A DNA stretch of 64,000 nucleotides from Labrys monachus (lineage in GTDB: Bacteria > Pseudomonadota > Alphaproteobacteria > Rhizobiales > Labraceae): assembly GCF_030814655.1 (NCBI RefSeq), contig NZ_JAUSVK010000001.1:353043-417042 (forward strand), given 5' to 3'. Positions within the stretch are counted from its first letter, which is position 1. Each line of letters opens with the position of its first letter. Positions 27,222 through 36,373 of this stretch are shown piece after piece. The notes below the pieces were generated by a model. That model was given only the letters and a program-made list of their open reading frames with translations, had not been told where the DNA came from and made no database searches. Made by a program: the position numbers and the translations under genes.

Positions 27222-28283
27222 TTGCCGAAGACATCCGTCGATCCGCCCGGCAGACGGGCGCCGCGCCGCAGGGAAGGCGCCTTCGGGACGACGATGGCCG
27301 ATGTCGGCCGCGAGGCGGGCGTGTCGGCGCAGACGGTCTCCCGCGCGCTGCGCGATCCCGACAGCGTCACGCCGGAAACGCTGCGGCTGATCCAGGAGGC
27401 CGTCCGCAAGACGAACTATGTCCAGAACTTCGCGGCGAGCCATCTCGCCTCCAACCGCAGCATGATGGTCGCCGCCATCATCCCGACGATCTCCGCTTCG
27501 GTTTTCGCCGAGACGATCCAGGGCCTCGCCGACGCCCTGTCGCCCCAGGGCTACCAGATCTTCCTCGGCGGCAGCGACTATCGGCTCGACCGCGAGGAGG
27601 CGCTGGTGCGCAGCTTCCTCGGCCGGCGGCCGGACGGCTTCTTCGTCGTCGGCACGCGCCACACCCGGCCGGCGGCGGCCCTGCTCCGCCGCGCCGGCAT
27701 TCCCGTGGTCGAGGGGTGGGAATGGTCGGCGCAGCCGATCGACATGCTGGTCGGCTTCTCGAACCGCGCCGCCATCGCCCGCGTCGTCGCCCATCTGGTC
27801 GAGCACGGCCGCCGGCGGCTGGTCTTCGCCGGCGTGCTCAGGCCCGGGGATCCGCGCGCGGCCGAGCGGCGGGACGGCTTCGTCGAGGCGGTCGCGGCGC
27901 GCTTTCCGGACGAAACGCCGCGCCTCGCCATCGTCGACGGCAGCCCGCTGGCCATGCATACCGGCGTCGAGGTGCTGGAGCTGGCGCGCCGGCGTTTTCC
28001 GGATGCCGATGCGCTGGTGTTCTCCAGCGACCTCATCGCCTCGGGCGCGCTGCTCGCCTGCCAGCGCCTCGGCATCCGCGTGCCCGACGACCTCGCCATC
28101 ACCGGCTTCGGCAATTACGAGATCGCGGCGGAGCTGACCCCGGCGCTGACCACCATCGCCGTGCCCACCCGGCGCATCGGCAGCGAGGCCGGCCGCCTGC
28201 TCGTCGCCGCCATGCGCGGCGAGACGGTGGCGCAGGGCCGCGTCGATGTCGGCTTCGAGCTGATGGTGCGGGAGAGCAGCTGA
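27222..28283 (+). CDS. LacI-family transcriptional regulator
   Basis: A 353-residue regulator. The helix-turn-helix TTMADVGREAGVSAQTVSRALRDPDSVTPETLRLIQEAV sits at about residues 23-61 and is followed by the hinge NFAASHLASNRS and a periplasmic-binding-like effector domain (VSSDLIAS-like FSSDLIASGALLACQRLGIRVPDDLAITGFGN). The TTG at 27222 has a G-run upstream. ATG 27294 is an alternative that would start inside the DNA-binding domain, so I prefer the longer form. The tandem operators just upstream suggest it controls itself and the divergent CoA-transferase/ABC operon. Confidence 0.9.
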   Translation: MPKTSVDPPGRRAPRRREGAFGTTMADVGREAGVSAQTVSRALRDPDSVTPETLRLIQEAVRKTNYVQNFAASHLASNRSMMVAAIIPTISASVFAETIQGLADALSPQGYQIFLGGSDYRLDREEALVRSFLGRRPDGFFVVGTRHTRPAAALLRRAGIPVVEGWEWSAQPIDMLVGFSNRAAIARVVAHLVEHGRRRLVFAGVLRPGDPRAAERRDGFVEAVAARFPDETPRLAIVDGSPLAMHTGVEVLELARRRFPDADALVFSSDLIASGALLACQRLGIRVPDDLAITGFGNYEIAAELTPALTTIAVPTRRIGSEAGRLLVAAMRGETVAQGRVDVGFELMVRESS

Positions 28284-28329
28284 GGGCGAGCGCGGACCTG
28301 CCGTCCGCCTTCGTGACCTTCGCGCCCCC

Positions 28330-29082
28330 TCAATGCATCACCCAGCCGCCGTCGACATTGAGCACCTGCCCGGTGATGAAGCCCGAGCCCTCCGAGGCCA
28401 GGAACATCAGCGCATTGGCGATATCGGCAGCATTGCCGCGGCGCTTGACGGACTGGCTGCCGAGCACGAAGCGCTCGTAATTGTCGAGATCGGGATGGAT
28501 CTTCTCGGCGTCGGTGGGGAAGGCGCCGGGCGCGATGGCGTTGACGGTGACGCCGTAGGCGCCGAACTCGCGGGCCCAGGCGCGGGTCAGGCCGACCAGC
28601 GCGCCCTTCGACTGGACATAGGGCGAGAGCTTGGCCCAGCCGCCATAGACGGTGATGCTGGCGACGTTGACGATGCGGCCCCAGCCCTTGGCGCGCATGC
28701 CGGGCAGGGCCGCCTGCACGCAGACGATGCCGGCATCGACATTGATGCGCTGCACGGCCTGATGCTCCTCGATCGTGTAGTCCTCGAATGCCTTGGAGGG
28801 GTAGATCGCGGCATTGTTGACGACGATGTCGAAGCCGCCCGCCTCCGTGGCGGCAGCATCGAGTTCGTGGCGCAGCGTGCCGAGATCGGCGAGGTCGAGG
28901 CGCCTGACCGTCAGCCCGGAATGGCCGGCCTCGCGCGCCGCTGCCTCCAGCGCCGCGACCTTGGCGGCATCGTTGTCGACGGCGACGACGCGGGCGCCGG
29001 CGGCCAGAAAGGCCAGCGTGGCGCCGGTGCCGAGCCCGCCGGCGGCGCCGGTATAGAGGATGGTGCGTCCCTTGACGGTCAT
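28330..29082 (-). CDS. Short-chain dehydrogenase/reductase (carbohydrate operon)
   Basis: A 250-residue classical SDR: TGAAGGLGTG cofactor motif at about residues 11-20, the VNNAA motif, catalytic Ser in NVASITVYGG and Tyr/Lys in SPYVQSKGAL, and a VDGGWV C-terminal motif. The ATG at 29082 overlaps the DUF4432 stop as ATGA; the longer open frame is a shadow of that gene. It is the last gene of the four-gene carbohydrate operon and would oxidise a sugar, polyol or sugar acid. Confidence 0.9.
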   Translation of the reverse strand: MTVKGRTILYTGAAGGLGTGATLAFLAAGARVVAVDNDAAKVAALEAAAREAGHSGLTVRRLDLADLGTLRHELDAAATEAGGFDIVVNNAAIYPSKAFEDYTIEEHQAVQRINVDAGIVCVQAALPGMRAKGWGRIVNVASITVYGGWAKLSPYVQSKGALVGLTRAWAREFGAYGVTVNAIAPGAFPTDAEKIHPDLDNYERFVLGSQSVKRRGNAADIANALMFLASEGSGFITGQVLNVDGGWVMH

Positions 29083-30269
29083 GGCCGGGCTCCGCGTCCG
29101 GCGATCGGGCGATGGCTGCCGGAGGGCGGCGGGAAGGCGTCTTCCGGCTGGAGCGCGAGGCTGCGGATGTGCTCCTCGGTCTGCGCGATCGCCTCGGCGC
29201 CGTCGAGGACGCGGAAGGCGGTGTCGTAGCGGCGCTCCTCGCCGTGCTCCAGCCAGATCAGTTCGCCGTTGTCGCGGGCATAGGCATGGCCGAGGACGTG
29301 GTTGGTCGAGGGTTCGATGCCGAGGGCATATTGGCCGGCCTGCAGGTTCTGCCATTCGAACTGGCAGGGGAACTGGTCCTTGCGGGTCTCGACCTCGAAG
29401 CCGAGGCCGATGCGGTCGTTGACGAGGGCGACCGGCACCCGTCCCGCTTCGTCCGCCTGCATCTCGTGCTGCCAGACCTGCTCGTGGAAATTGTCCTGCG
29501 GCGCCGGCAGCGTGCGGTAGCCCACGCCGGAGCTGCGATAGGCCTCGCCGGCATGGGCGGCCCAGACGACGTCCTCGATCGGGGCGAGATAGCGCGAGCC
29601 TTCCTCCAGCACGGGATGGCCGACATTGATGTGGTAGCAGAACATGTGGGGCGTGCGGTAGAAGCCGTGATTGACGACCCGGTCCGACAGGCGGATCTCG
29701 TTGCCGCCGACATCCGCCTCGATGCGGCGGACGAGATGTAGGTCCTCGCCGAAGACGGCGGCCTGCTGCACCACGCCCTCGCACCACAGGATGCAGCGCT
29801 CGCCCTCCCAGCGTTCGCCATAGCCGGTGAGCCGCGCCGGAATGGTGCCGACGCGGCCATGGATGGAGTGGCTCACGGTTTTGCGCGGGCCGTAGACATA
29901 GTGGCCGGCCGGTTCCTCGTCCATGAACAGGATGTGGTCGAGGCCGCAGGTGACCAGGAGGCCGGAGAAGGAGCGCAGCCAGGCGAGCCCGCCTTCGCCC
30001 TCATAGTCGTGCAGGCCGGGGTGGCGGAAGCCGGCAGGCGAATTCCAGCCGATCGACCGGCCGCGATGCTCGCAATCGGCGATGTCGAGCGCCCTGTCGA
30101 CCAGCACGGTGAAGCGCAGCCCCGTGCCCGTGCGGAATTCCAGCATGCGGATGCCGCGCTCGACGCCGTCGCCGAGGGTCATCAGGCGCACCCCCGCAAA
30201 TTGCGACAGCAGCCCCGCATGGCGGGCGACGTCGCGGCGCGACATCTCCCGATCGAAAAGCGTGACCAT
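29079..30269 (-). CDS. DUF4432 family protein (aldose 1-epimerase-like fold)
   Basis: A 396-residue protein matching DUF4432, related to galactose mutarotases. Visible blocks are VDRALDIADCEHRGRSIGWNSPAGFRHPG, LLVTCGLDHI, HGRVGTIPA and FQWQNLQAGQYALGIEPSTNHVLG-like FEWQNLQAGQYALGIEPSTNHVLG, with conserved His and Glu residues. AAGGACAAGG precedes the ATG. The family has no firmly known reaction; a sugar mutarotase or isomerase role is inferred from fold and from its Gfo/Idh, TIM-barrel and SDR neighbours. Confidence 0.85.
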   Translation of the reverse strand: MVTLFDREMSRRDVARHAGLLSQFAGVRLMTLGDGVERGIRMLEFRTGTGLRFTVLVDRALDIADCEHRGRSIGWNSPAGFRHPGLHDYEGEGGLAWLRSFSGLLVTCGLDHILFMDEEPAGHYVYGPRKTVSHSIHGRVGTIPARLTGYGERWEGERCILWCEGVVQQAAVFGEDLHLVRRIEADVGGNEIRLSDRVVNHGFYRTPHMFCYHINVGHPVLEEGSRYLAPIEDVVWAAHAGEAYRSSGVGYRTLPAPQDNFHEQVWQHEMQADEAGRVPVALVNDRIGLGFEVETRKDQFPCQFEWQNLQAGQYALGIEPSTNHVLGHAYARDNGELIWLEHGEERRYDTAFRVLDGAEAIAQTEEHIRSLALQPEDAFPPPSGSHRPIAGRGARP

Positions 30270-30337
30270 ATCCTTGTCCTTCCCATGATTGTTCGGATGC
30301 GAACCGGGCGGTGGCGCCTCGACTGTCGCCGATCGGC

Positions 30338-31252
30338 CTACAGCCCGTTGGCGCGCAGCCTGCCGTCGAGGAATGTCTTGGCGCGCGGCACGTCCGATTC
30401 ATCGAGATGCTCGATGATCATGGGGATGTTCGGGTGCTTGCGGGCGAGGCGCTTGAGATAGAGGTCGTAATTGAGCGAGCCGAGGCCCGGCGCCGGCAGC
30501 TCGATCTCGCCGACGCCGCGGAAGGTGTGCGATTCCATCGCGTCCTCGTCGCCGATGTCGGCGTGCTTCTCGGACTTGTCGGAACCCGAGCGCTTGACGT
30601 CCTTGGCATGGGCGATCCGGATCTTGTCGGAGAGGGTGTCGAACACCTGGTTGAGGATGGCGTCCATGCGGTCGATATTGTGGGCCTCGAAATAATTGGT
30701 CGGGTCCATCAGGAGGCCGAGGCCGGGATGGTCGACGGCGGCGAACATCTTCACCGTCTCCTCGACGGAGCCGACGACATTGTTCACATAGGTTTCGAGC
30801 AGGAACGTCGCGCCGTGGTCGTAGGCGGTCTGGGCGAGGTCGGCGATGACAGCCCGGCAGGTCTCGAAGCCCTCCTCGGTCTTGTTCCTGTCGTCATGCA
30901 CCCAGTCGCTCTCGGTGTTGTAGGTGCCGGTCTCGGAGATCACATAGGGCGAGCCGAGATATTGGGCGTGGCGGATGATCTCCTTGAGATAGCCGAGGCG
31001 GCGCTCCCGTTCCGCCTGGTCGGGATGGATGATGTTGGTATAACCGGAGATGCAGCAGATCGGCAGGTTGTGGTCGCGGAAGGTGTCGCGGATCAGCCGG
31101 CACTTGTCCGGCGTGATCTGGCCGGGCGAGACGTCGACATCCTTGAAATGCATGTCGAGCTGGACGGTGTTGAAGTCGAGCGCCCTGATCCTGCGGGCGG
31201 TCTCCTCGAGGCTGTAGGGAAAATAGCCGGTGAAAATGCCGACCTGCATCAT
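30338..31252 (-). CDS. Sugar phosphate isomerase/epimerase-like TIM barrel
   Basis: A 304-residue xylose-isomerase-like TIM barrel (AP endonuclease 2 family). The metal-binding pattern can be followed in LLETYVNN (Glu), GLLMDPTNYF (Asp), RIAHAKDVKR (His/Asp) and MIIEHLDES (Glu). AGGAGGATCC precedes the double ATG. It lies 33 bases after the Gfo/Idh gene in one operon. Such proteins isomerise or epimerise keto-sugars or, in some pathways, decarboxylate keto-acids. The 3-oxo-isoapionate decarboxylase OiaC is also a TIM barrel, but nothing here shows that function. Confidence 0.87.
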   Translation of the reverse strand: MMQVGIFTGYFPYSLEETARRIRALDFNTVQLDMHFKDVDVSPGQITPDKCRLIRDTFRDHNLPICCISGYTNIIHPDQAERERRLGYLKEIIRHAQYLGSPYVISETGTYNTESDWVHDDRNKTEEGFETCRAVIADLAQTAYDHGATFLLETYVNNVVGSVEETVKMFAAVDHPGLGLLMDPTNYFEAHNIDRMDAILNQVFDTLSDKIRIAHAKDVKRSGSDKSEKHADIGDEDAMESHTFRGVGEIELPAPGLGSLNYDLYLKRLARKHPNIPMIIEHLDESDVPRAKTFLDGRLRANGL

Positions 31253-31285
31253 GGGTGGATCCTCCTGTGATCGTGCTTGTTGTCT

Positions 31286-32374
31286 TCAGACCGCAAATTC
31301 GGCCAGCCTGACCGGCCGGTTCTCCGCCATCGAGCGGTAGCCCGCCTCGACCAGCGCCATGGTGCGGACATTGTCGGCGACCGAGAGCTCGGGCTCGGTG
31401 CCGGTCCTCACGGCATATTGCAACTGCTCCATCACGCCGATGAAGGCATGCGGGAACCACATCGTGCTCCAGCGCGGCTCGACCCAATGCCCCCCGGTCG
31501 AACGCTTCGAGGCATAGCGCAGCGTCGAGGGCTTGCCGTCCGGCCAGCCGATGGTGCCCTGGGCGACGCCGTCGGTGCCCTCCACCCGCCATTTGATGTA
31601 GATGTCGGAATCGAAGCCTTCCTCGCGCGGGCCGGACCAGACATCCTCCATCGACACCGCCAGCACGCCGGTCGGGAATTTCAGCGTGGAGACGGTGATG
31701 CCGTCCTTGTGCGCGAAGGCGGTGCGCGGGTCCTGCCGGGCGGTGGTGTAGATCTCGTCGGGCTCGCCGAACAGGAAGCGCAGCACGTCGAGATGGTGCA
31801 CGCTCATATTGGCGAGCGTCAGCCGGTCGTAATCGGCGAGGAAGCCCTGCCAATGCGGGATGGCGCGCATCTCGATGGTGGCGATGACGGGCGTGCCGAG
31901 ATCGCCGCGGTCGAGGATCTGCTTGAGGACGCGCATCGCCTGGTCGAAGCGCATGTTCTGGTTGACGGACAGGATCTTGCCGGCCGCCGCCGCCTCGTCG
32001 CGCAGGCGCCGGGCCTCCGCAAGGTCGAGGGCGAGCGGCTTCTGCGCGAGGATCGCCTTGATGTGGGGCTGGGCCAGCGCCCGGCGGATGAGGGCCGGCT
32101 GCCGGTCGGGCGGAAAGGCGATGTCGAGGATGGCGACGGCCGGATCCTCGATCAGGGCTTCCGGCGTGTCGTGGACGGTGGCGATGCCGTAGCGCTCGGC
32201 GACCGCGGCGGCTTTGGCCGGCGTGCGCGAGGCGATGGCCGCCACCGTGAAGCCGGCCTCCCGGTAGGCGGCCAGGTGCACCTCCGCCATGATCATGCCG
32301 GCGCCGATGCAGCCGATGCCGTAGCCGCGCTCCCGGACCTCGACGTCCGGCTTGAATCCGTGTGCATCGCTCAT
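31286..32374 (-). CDS. Gfo/Idh/MocA family oxidoreductase (carbohydrate operon)
   Basis: A 362-residue NAD(P)-dependent dehydrogenase: GIGCIGAGMIMAEVHLAAYREAGF Rossmann motif, lysine in LAQKPLAL, and NMSVHHLDVLRFLFGEP with the catalytic His/Asp. GGGAGGAAACC before ATG 32374 fixes the start; the long upstream open frame runs through the promoter region. It is the first gene of the operon Gfo/Idh, TIM barrel, DUF4432, SDR and is divergent from a LacI gene. The substrate is probably a sugar or cyclic polyol. Confidence 0.9.
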   Translation of the reverse strand: MSDAHGFKPDVEVRERGYGIGCIGAGMIMAEVHLAAYREAGFTVAAIASRTPAKAAAVAERYGIATVHDTPEALIEDPAVAILDIAFPPDRQPALIRRALAQPHIKAILAQKPLALDLAEARRLRDEAAAAGKILSVNQNMRFDQAMRVLKQILDRGDLGTPVIATIEMRAIPHWQGFLADYDRLTLANMSVHHLDVLRFLFGEPDEIYTTARQDPRTAFAHKDGITVSTLKFPTGVLAVSMEDVWSGPREEGFDSDIYIKWRVEGTDGVAQGTIGWPDGKPSTLRYASKRSTGGHWVEPRWSTMWFPHAFIGVMEQLQYAVRTGTEPELSVADNVRTMALVEAGYRSMAENRPVRLAEFAV

Positions 32375-32783
32375 GGTTTCCTCCCTGGGCCGGACGGCCG
32401 GCGCCGGCTCCTGCCGCCGGCCGGCATCGATCGCCCGGTGCGAACATTCCTGCTCGTCTCTATCCCGATGATGGGTGTTGATCGATTTCGCTGTCAAGCG
32501 TGATGGCTTTTGAGATTGATCGAATCGAAGCGGGCGCTGTCTCCGCCAGGCGCGGCACGAGATCCCGAAAGTCGCATAAATACTTGAAATAGCGCGATTC
32601 AGTCGATGCGAGGGGAGGGCGGCGTCAGCGGAGCAGGGTGCAAAAATTTCCACTTCCTGGCCTCCGCCTCCGATGCGACGCAGGGATAACGCCCCCAAAA
32701 ATGATTTGTTTTGATGTGTTTCCGATTGACGCTGCCGCCGAATCCGATAGGGTCGGCCGTATCGAAATGCGGTGCGAGTGACC
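32375..32783. promoter_or_regulatory. Divergent promoter region, Gfo/Idh operon and LacI gene
   Basis: A 409-base gap with no gene. It is AT-richer at 32470-32600 and 32640-32730. A sigma70-like pair TTGACG (32726-32731) and TAGGGT (32748-32753) could serve the LacI gene. Near-palindromic GATTGATCGAATC (32514-32526 region) and TGATCGATTTCG upstream of it may be operator parts. No clean LacI-type palindrome was found. Confidence 0.45.
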
Positions 32784-33806
32784 ATGCGGACGACCCTTGT
32801 CGACATCGCCCGCGAGGCCGGCGTCTCCACGGCGACGGTGGACCGGGTCCTCAACAAGCGCGAGGGCGTGAAGGCGCGCACGCGCGACCGCGTGCTGGCC
32901 GTCGCCTCGCGCCTCGGCTATATCGACGGCGCACCGCCGGCCGCCGCGGCCGGGCCCGGCCGCAGGGTCGAGCTCGATTTCGTCATGCCGGGCGGCACCA
33001 ATTCCTTCATCCGCCTGCTCGGCGACCATTTCCTCGCCTGGGCACGCCAGCGTGCCGATATCGGCGTGCGCCTGCATCTGCTCGAAGGCTTCGATCCCGA
33101 TCTCCTCACCGCGAAGCTCGACGAATTGCGCGGGCGCACGCATGGCGTCGGCGTCGTCGCGCTCGACCATCCGGCGGTGCGCGAGGCGATCCGCGGCCTC
33201 GTCCTCGGCGGCATTCCCGTGGTGACGCTCGCCTCCGACATCTCCAACGTGCCGCGCCTCGCTTATGTCGGCATCGACAACCGGGCGGCGGGGCGCCTCG
33301 CCGGCCATCTGCTCGGGCGCTTCATGGGGCCGGGCGGCGGCAAGGTGGCGCTCTTCGCCGGCTCGCTCGCCTATCGCGGCCATGAGGAGCGCGAGATGGG
33401 CTTCCGGCACATGCTCGCCGAAAGCGCGCCGCATCTGTCGGTGCTGGAACTCAGGGAAATCCGCGACGACACCGACCGCGCCTATCGCGAAGCCAGCGCG
33501 CTCCTGGAGCGGCATGACGACGTCACCGGCATCTACAATATCGGCGCCGGCAATCGCGGCATCGCGCGGGCGCTGGAAGAGAGGGGGCGCGGGCAGACGG
33601 TGGTGTTCATCGGCCATGAGCTCACCGCCCATACGCGGCGCTTCCTGCTGTCCGGCACGATGGACGCCGTCATCGACCAGAACCCGCGCGTCGAGGCGCG
33701 CGACGCCATCGAGCGGCTGGTGAGGGCGGTGCGCGGCGAGCCCGAGCCGGCGCTGCCGCCGGTGCGCATCCAGGCGCTGTTCCGGGAGAACATCCCGGAG
33801 GTGTAG
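32784..33806 (+). CDS. LacI-family transcriptional regulator (second)
   Basis: A 340-residue regulator. The helix-turn-helix TTLVDIAREAGVSTATVDRVLNKREGVKARTRDRVLAVASRLGY begins at residue 3. The TATVDRVLN form, with Asp in place of Ser, marks the subgroup that uses substrate-binding-like effector domains of the RbsB type. The effector domain has VGIDNRAAGRLAGHLLGRFMG. ATG 32784 gives the usual short leader; the GTG at 32772 would add four residues. It is divergent from the Gfo/Idh operon and probably represses it. Confidence 0.88.
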   Translation: MRTTLVDIAREAGVSTATVDRVLNKREGVKARTRDRVLAVASRLGYIDGAPPAAAAGPGRRVELDFVMPGGTNSFIRLLGDHFLAWARQRADIGVRLHLLEGFDPDLLTAKLDELRGRTHGVGVVALDHPAVREAIRGLVLGGIPVVTLASDISNVPRLAYVGIDNRAAGRLAGHLLGRFMGPGGGKVALFAGSLAYRGHEEREMGFRHMLAESAPHLSVLELREIRDDTDRAYREASALLERHDDVTGIYNIGAGNRGIARALEERGRGQTVVFIGHELTAHTRRFLLSGTMDAVIDQNPRVEARDAIERLVRAVRGEPEPALPPVRIQALFRENIPEV

Positions 33807-33840
33807 GGCGACGGCGGAGCGGGCGAGACGCGCGCGCATG

Positions 33841-33915
33841 GAAGGGCGATCACCGATCGCCCGTCTCGGAAACGCTACGCCTGCCGGAGAGGAAGAGGCC
33901 GATCGGTGATCGACC
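33841..33915. repeat. Palindromic repeat with GGAAACGC core
   Basis: Palindrome GGGCGATCACCGATCGCCC (33844-33862), core GGAAACGCTACGCCTGCCGG, then GATCGGTGATC (33901-33911). The end of the window (63925-64000) carries the same GCGATCGGTGATCGC arms in inverted order. It sits between the convergent LacI and SDR genes. Confidence 0.75.
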
Positions 33916-33997
33916 GTCCACAGCCTCTATTCCGCACGATGCGGCCAACCGCATGATCGTCCTGCCGCGGCGGTTGCAGGCGGGCGCCGAGCCCGAT

Positions 33998-34738
33998 TCA
34001 GGTCGTCTGTCCGCCGTCCACCGTCAGGATGGCGCCGGTGATATGCCGGGCCGACGGGCTTGCCAGGAAGGCGACGGCTGCTGCGACATCCTCCGGCGTG
34101 CCGTAGCGGCCGAGCGGGCTGAGGCTGCGCTGGAAGTCGGAGAACGCGCCATCGGCGGGGTTCATGTCGGTGTCGGTCGAGCCCGGCTGCACCAGGTTGA
34201 CCGTCACGTCACGCGGCCCGAGTTCCCGGGCGAGGCCGCGCGTGAACGAGTGCAGCGCGGATTTGGTCATGAAATAGATCGTGCCGGTATCCCCGACGAT
34301 GCGCTCGGCGCCGGCCGAACCGATGGTGACGATGCGCCCGCCCGCCGAAAGATGCGGGATGGCGGCCTGCGCCGCGAGCAGGGGCCCGCGCACATTGACG
34401 TCGAGCAGCGCATCGATCGTCTCGACGCTGACCTCGGCGATCGAGGCGTAGAGCGCGATGGCGGCATTGTTGACGAGGATGTCGAGCCCTCCGAGCGTCC
34501 GGGCCGCTTCGTCGACGGCGCGCCTGATCGCCGCGGGATCGGCGCTGTCGGCCCGGATGGCGAGCCCCTTGCGGCCCTTTCCCTCGATCGCCCGAACGAT
34601 TTCCGCCGCACGATCGGCCGACCGCTCATAGGTGATGGCCACATCCGCGCCGTTTTGCGCCAGCGCGACCGCGATCGCGGCGCCGATGCCGCGTGATCCG
34701 CCCGTCACGAGCGCGCGCTTGCCTGCCAGTTCCGTCAT
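33998..34738 (-). CDS. Short-chain dehydrogenase/reductase paired with TetR gene
   Basis: A 246-residue classical SDR: VTGGSRGIGAAIAVAL cofactor motif, LVNNAAIALY, catalytic Ser in TIGSAGAERI and Tyr/Lys in IYFMTKSALHSF, and a DVTVNLVQPGSTDTDMNP loop followed by VDGGQTT. I prefer ATG 34738, which has GGAAACG upstream; ATG 34750 has none. It is divergent from a TetR-family gene 82 bases away. In such pairs the SDR is often induced by the chemical that the TetR protein senses. Confidence 0.9.
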   Translation of the reverse strand: MTELAGKRALVTGGSRGIGAAIAVALAQNGADVAITYERSADRAAEIVRAIEGKGRKGLAIRADSADPAAIRRAVDEAARTLGGLDILVNNAAIALYASIAEVSVETIDALLDVNVRGPLLAAQAAIPHLSAGGRIVTIGSAGAERIVGDTGTIYFMTKSALHSFTRGLARELGPRDVTVNLVQPGSTDTDMNPADGAFSDFQRSLSPLGRYGTPEDVAAAVAFLASPSARHITGAILTVDGGQTT

Positions 34739-34820
34739 CGTCGTTTCCATTGTCTAGTGATCGATATAGAAATGGATACGCGCATTGCCGCGGCGAGGCA
34801 ATGGGTTTATATAACGATCG

Positions 34821-35537
34821 ATGCAGAATTCCGGCGCCACATCGAGCACCCCCCCAGTCGTGTCGGGCACGCCCGCGCCAGCCACGCGCGAACGAGGGCG
34901 GCCGCGCGCCTTCGATCGGGACGCGGCGCTGGAGCAGGCCACCCGCCTGTTCTGGAGCAAGGGGTTCGAGGCGACCTCGATCGCCGACCTGACGCACGCC
35001 ATGGGCATCGGGGCGCCCAGCCTCTATGCCGCCTTCCGCTCGAAGGAAGCGCTCTATGCCGAGGCGCTGCACCATTATGCTGAGACCAATGAGGGCTATG
35101 TCTGGGCGGGCTTTTTCTCGGCGGCGACCGCGCGCGAAGCCGTCCGCTCTCTCCTCATGGACTCGGCTGCAGCGCTGACTGGCTGCGTCGCGGATCTGCC
35201 GCGCGGCTGCATGGTGACGCTCTCCGCGGTCGGCAGCGAAGGCCATGCCGAACTCGGCGATCTCGTCCGCTCGGCGCGCGCGGTCACGCTCGAACGGCTG
35301 TCCGCCCGCCTCGACCGGGCGGCGGCGGACGGCGAAATCCCGGCCTCGGCCGATCGCCACGCGCTCGCCCGCTTCGTGCAGACCCTCCAGAACGGCATGT
35401 CGATCCTCGCCCGCGACGGCGCGAGCCGCGCCGAACTGGAGGCAGTCGCGGATGTCGCGATGGCAGGATGGGACGCCCGGACGGGCGGGGAGGGGGAGGG
35501 AAGAGGCGATCGCGATCCAGCTTCCCCGCAGCCCTAG
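34821..35537 (+). CDS. TetR-family regulator (AcrR type)
   Basis: A 238-residue TetR protein. After about 27 low-complexity residues comes GRPRAFDRDAALEQATRLFWSKGFEATSIADLTHAMGIGAPSLYAAFRSKEALYAEALHHY, a canonical DNA-binding domain. The C-terminal part has the TetR_C pattern LPRGCMVTLSAVGSEGHAELGDLV. Either ATG 34821 or a later GTG near 34860 could start it; neither has a clear ribosome site, so it may be leaderless. It likely represses the divergent SDR and itself. Confidence 0.88.
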   Translation: MQNSGATSSTPPVVSGTPAPATRERGRPRAFDRDAALEQATRLFWSKGFEATSIADLTHAMGIGAPSLYAAFRSKEALYAEALHHYAETNEGYVWAGFFSAATAREAVRSLLMDSAAALTGCVADLPRGCMVTLSAVGSEGHAELGDLVRSARAVTLERLSARLDRAAADGEIPASADRHALARFVQTLQNGMSILARDGASRAELEAVADVAMAGWDARTGGEGEGRGDRDPASPQP

Positions 35538-35708
35538 CGCTTCGGGAATCACGGTCCGATGATCGGCACGGGGCCTAGTGTGGCTCATCCCACGTCCGAT
35601 GTGTCCGCAGGCCCGACAATTTTGGTAGAGTTCAATTACACAAGGGGATCCATAGGCGATGTTCCGGCCCATGGATCTCCTTCCCTCGCTGCACCACGGG
35701 GACGGTTC

Positions 35709-36095
35709 ATGAACGAGGTTGCGCTCATATGCACAGCGGTTTTGGGGCTGCTGCTGTTCGGCCTTGGATTATCGGTCTCGGTGATGCGTTTTCGTGAACG
35801 CATCGTCGCCGGCTGCGAACCGGATCCTGCAAACCCGCTGCATAAAGTCATCCGGGCTCACGCCAACACGGCCGAATACGCCCCATTCCTCGCCGTGCTG
35901 TTTCTCTATCTCGGCGCGCGATCGCCGTCGGTGGCGACGGTATGGCTGATCGTCGCCGTGACGCTGTGCCGGTGTCTGCTCGTTGTCGGGCTGATCGCAT
36001 GGCCGACGATGGCAAAGCCCAATCCGGCGCGATTCATCGGCGCGCTCGGAACCTACCTGGCCGGCTTGGCGCTATGCGTGACTCTGCTGCGCTGA
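35709..36095 (+). CDS. MAPEG family membrane protein
   Basis: A 128-residue protein with four hydrophobic helices. The MAPEG core is visible in RAHANTAEYAPFLAVLFLYL followed by a late ARFIGALGTYLAGLALCVTLL helix. Members are glutathione-linked membrane proteins; bacterial ones are mostly uncharacterised. I took ATG 35709, preceded by GGGGACGG, because the upstream extension has no hydrophobic or conserved content. It stands alone. Confidence 0.85.
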   Translation: MNEVALICTAVLGLLLFGLGLSVSVMRFRERIVAGCEPDPANPLHKVIRAHANTAEYAPFLAVLFLYLGARSPSVATVWLIVAVTLCRCLLVVGLIAWPTMAKPNPARFIGALGTYLAGLALCVTLLR

Positions 36096-36373
36096 GATTG
36101 TCTCAGGGATCGCTCGGACGGTTCGATTGCCGGCTTTGGAACGCCGAGAAGGAAATGACACGATCCAGAGGCCTCGGGGCGCAAGCTGTGGCGAGACCCG
36201 CAGGCCCCGCCGAAGCGCTGAGCGGATCGGTCCTCCCCGATCCCCCCAGTATGCGCAAGGTCGCGCGCCAAGCGGTCTACGCCCGCGATGTTCTTGTGTG
36301 AACGCGGCGCTCACGGCAATGATTGCCTTGCGCTTGTCGCACCGGAAGGCCGTGGTCTCCTGCGGGCGCTACT

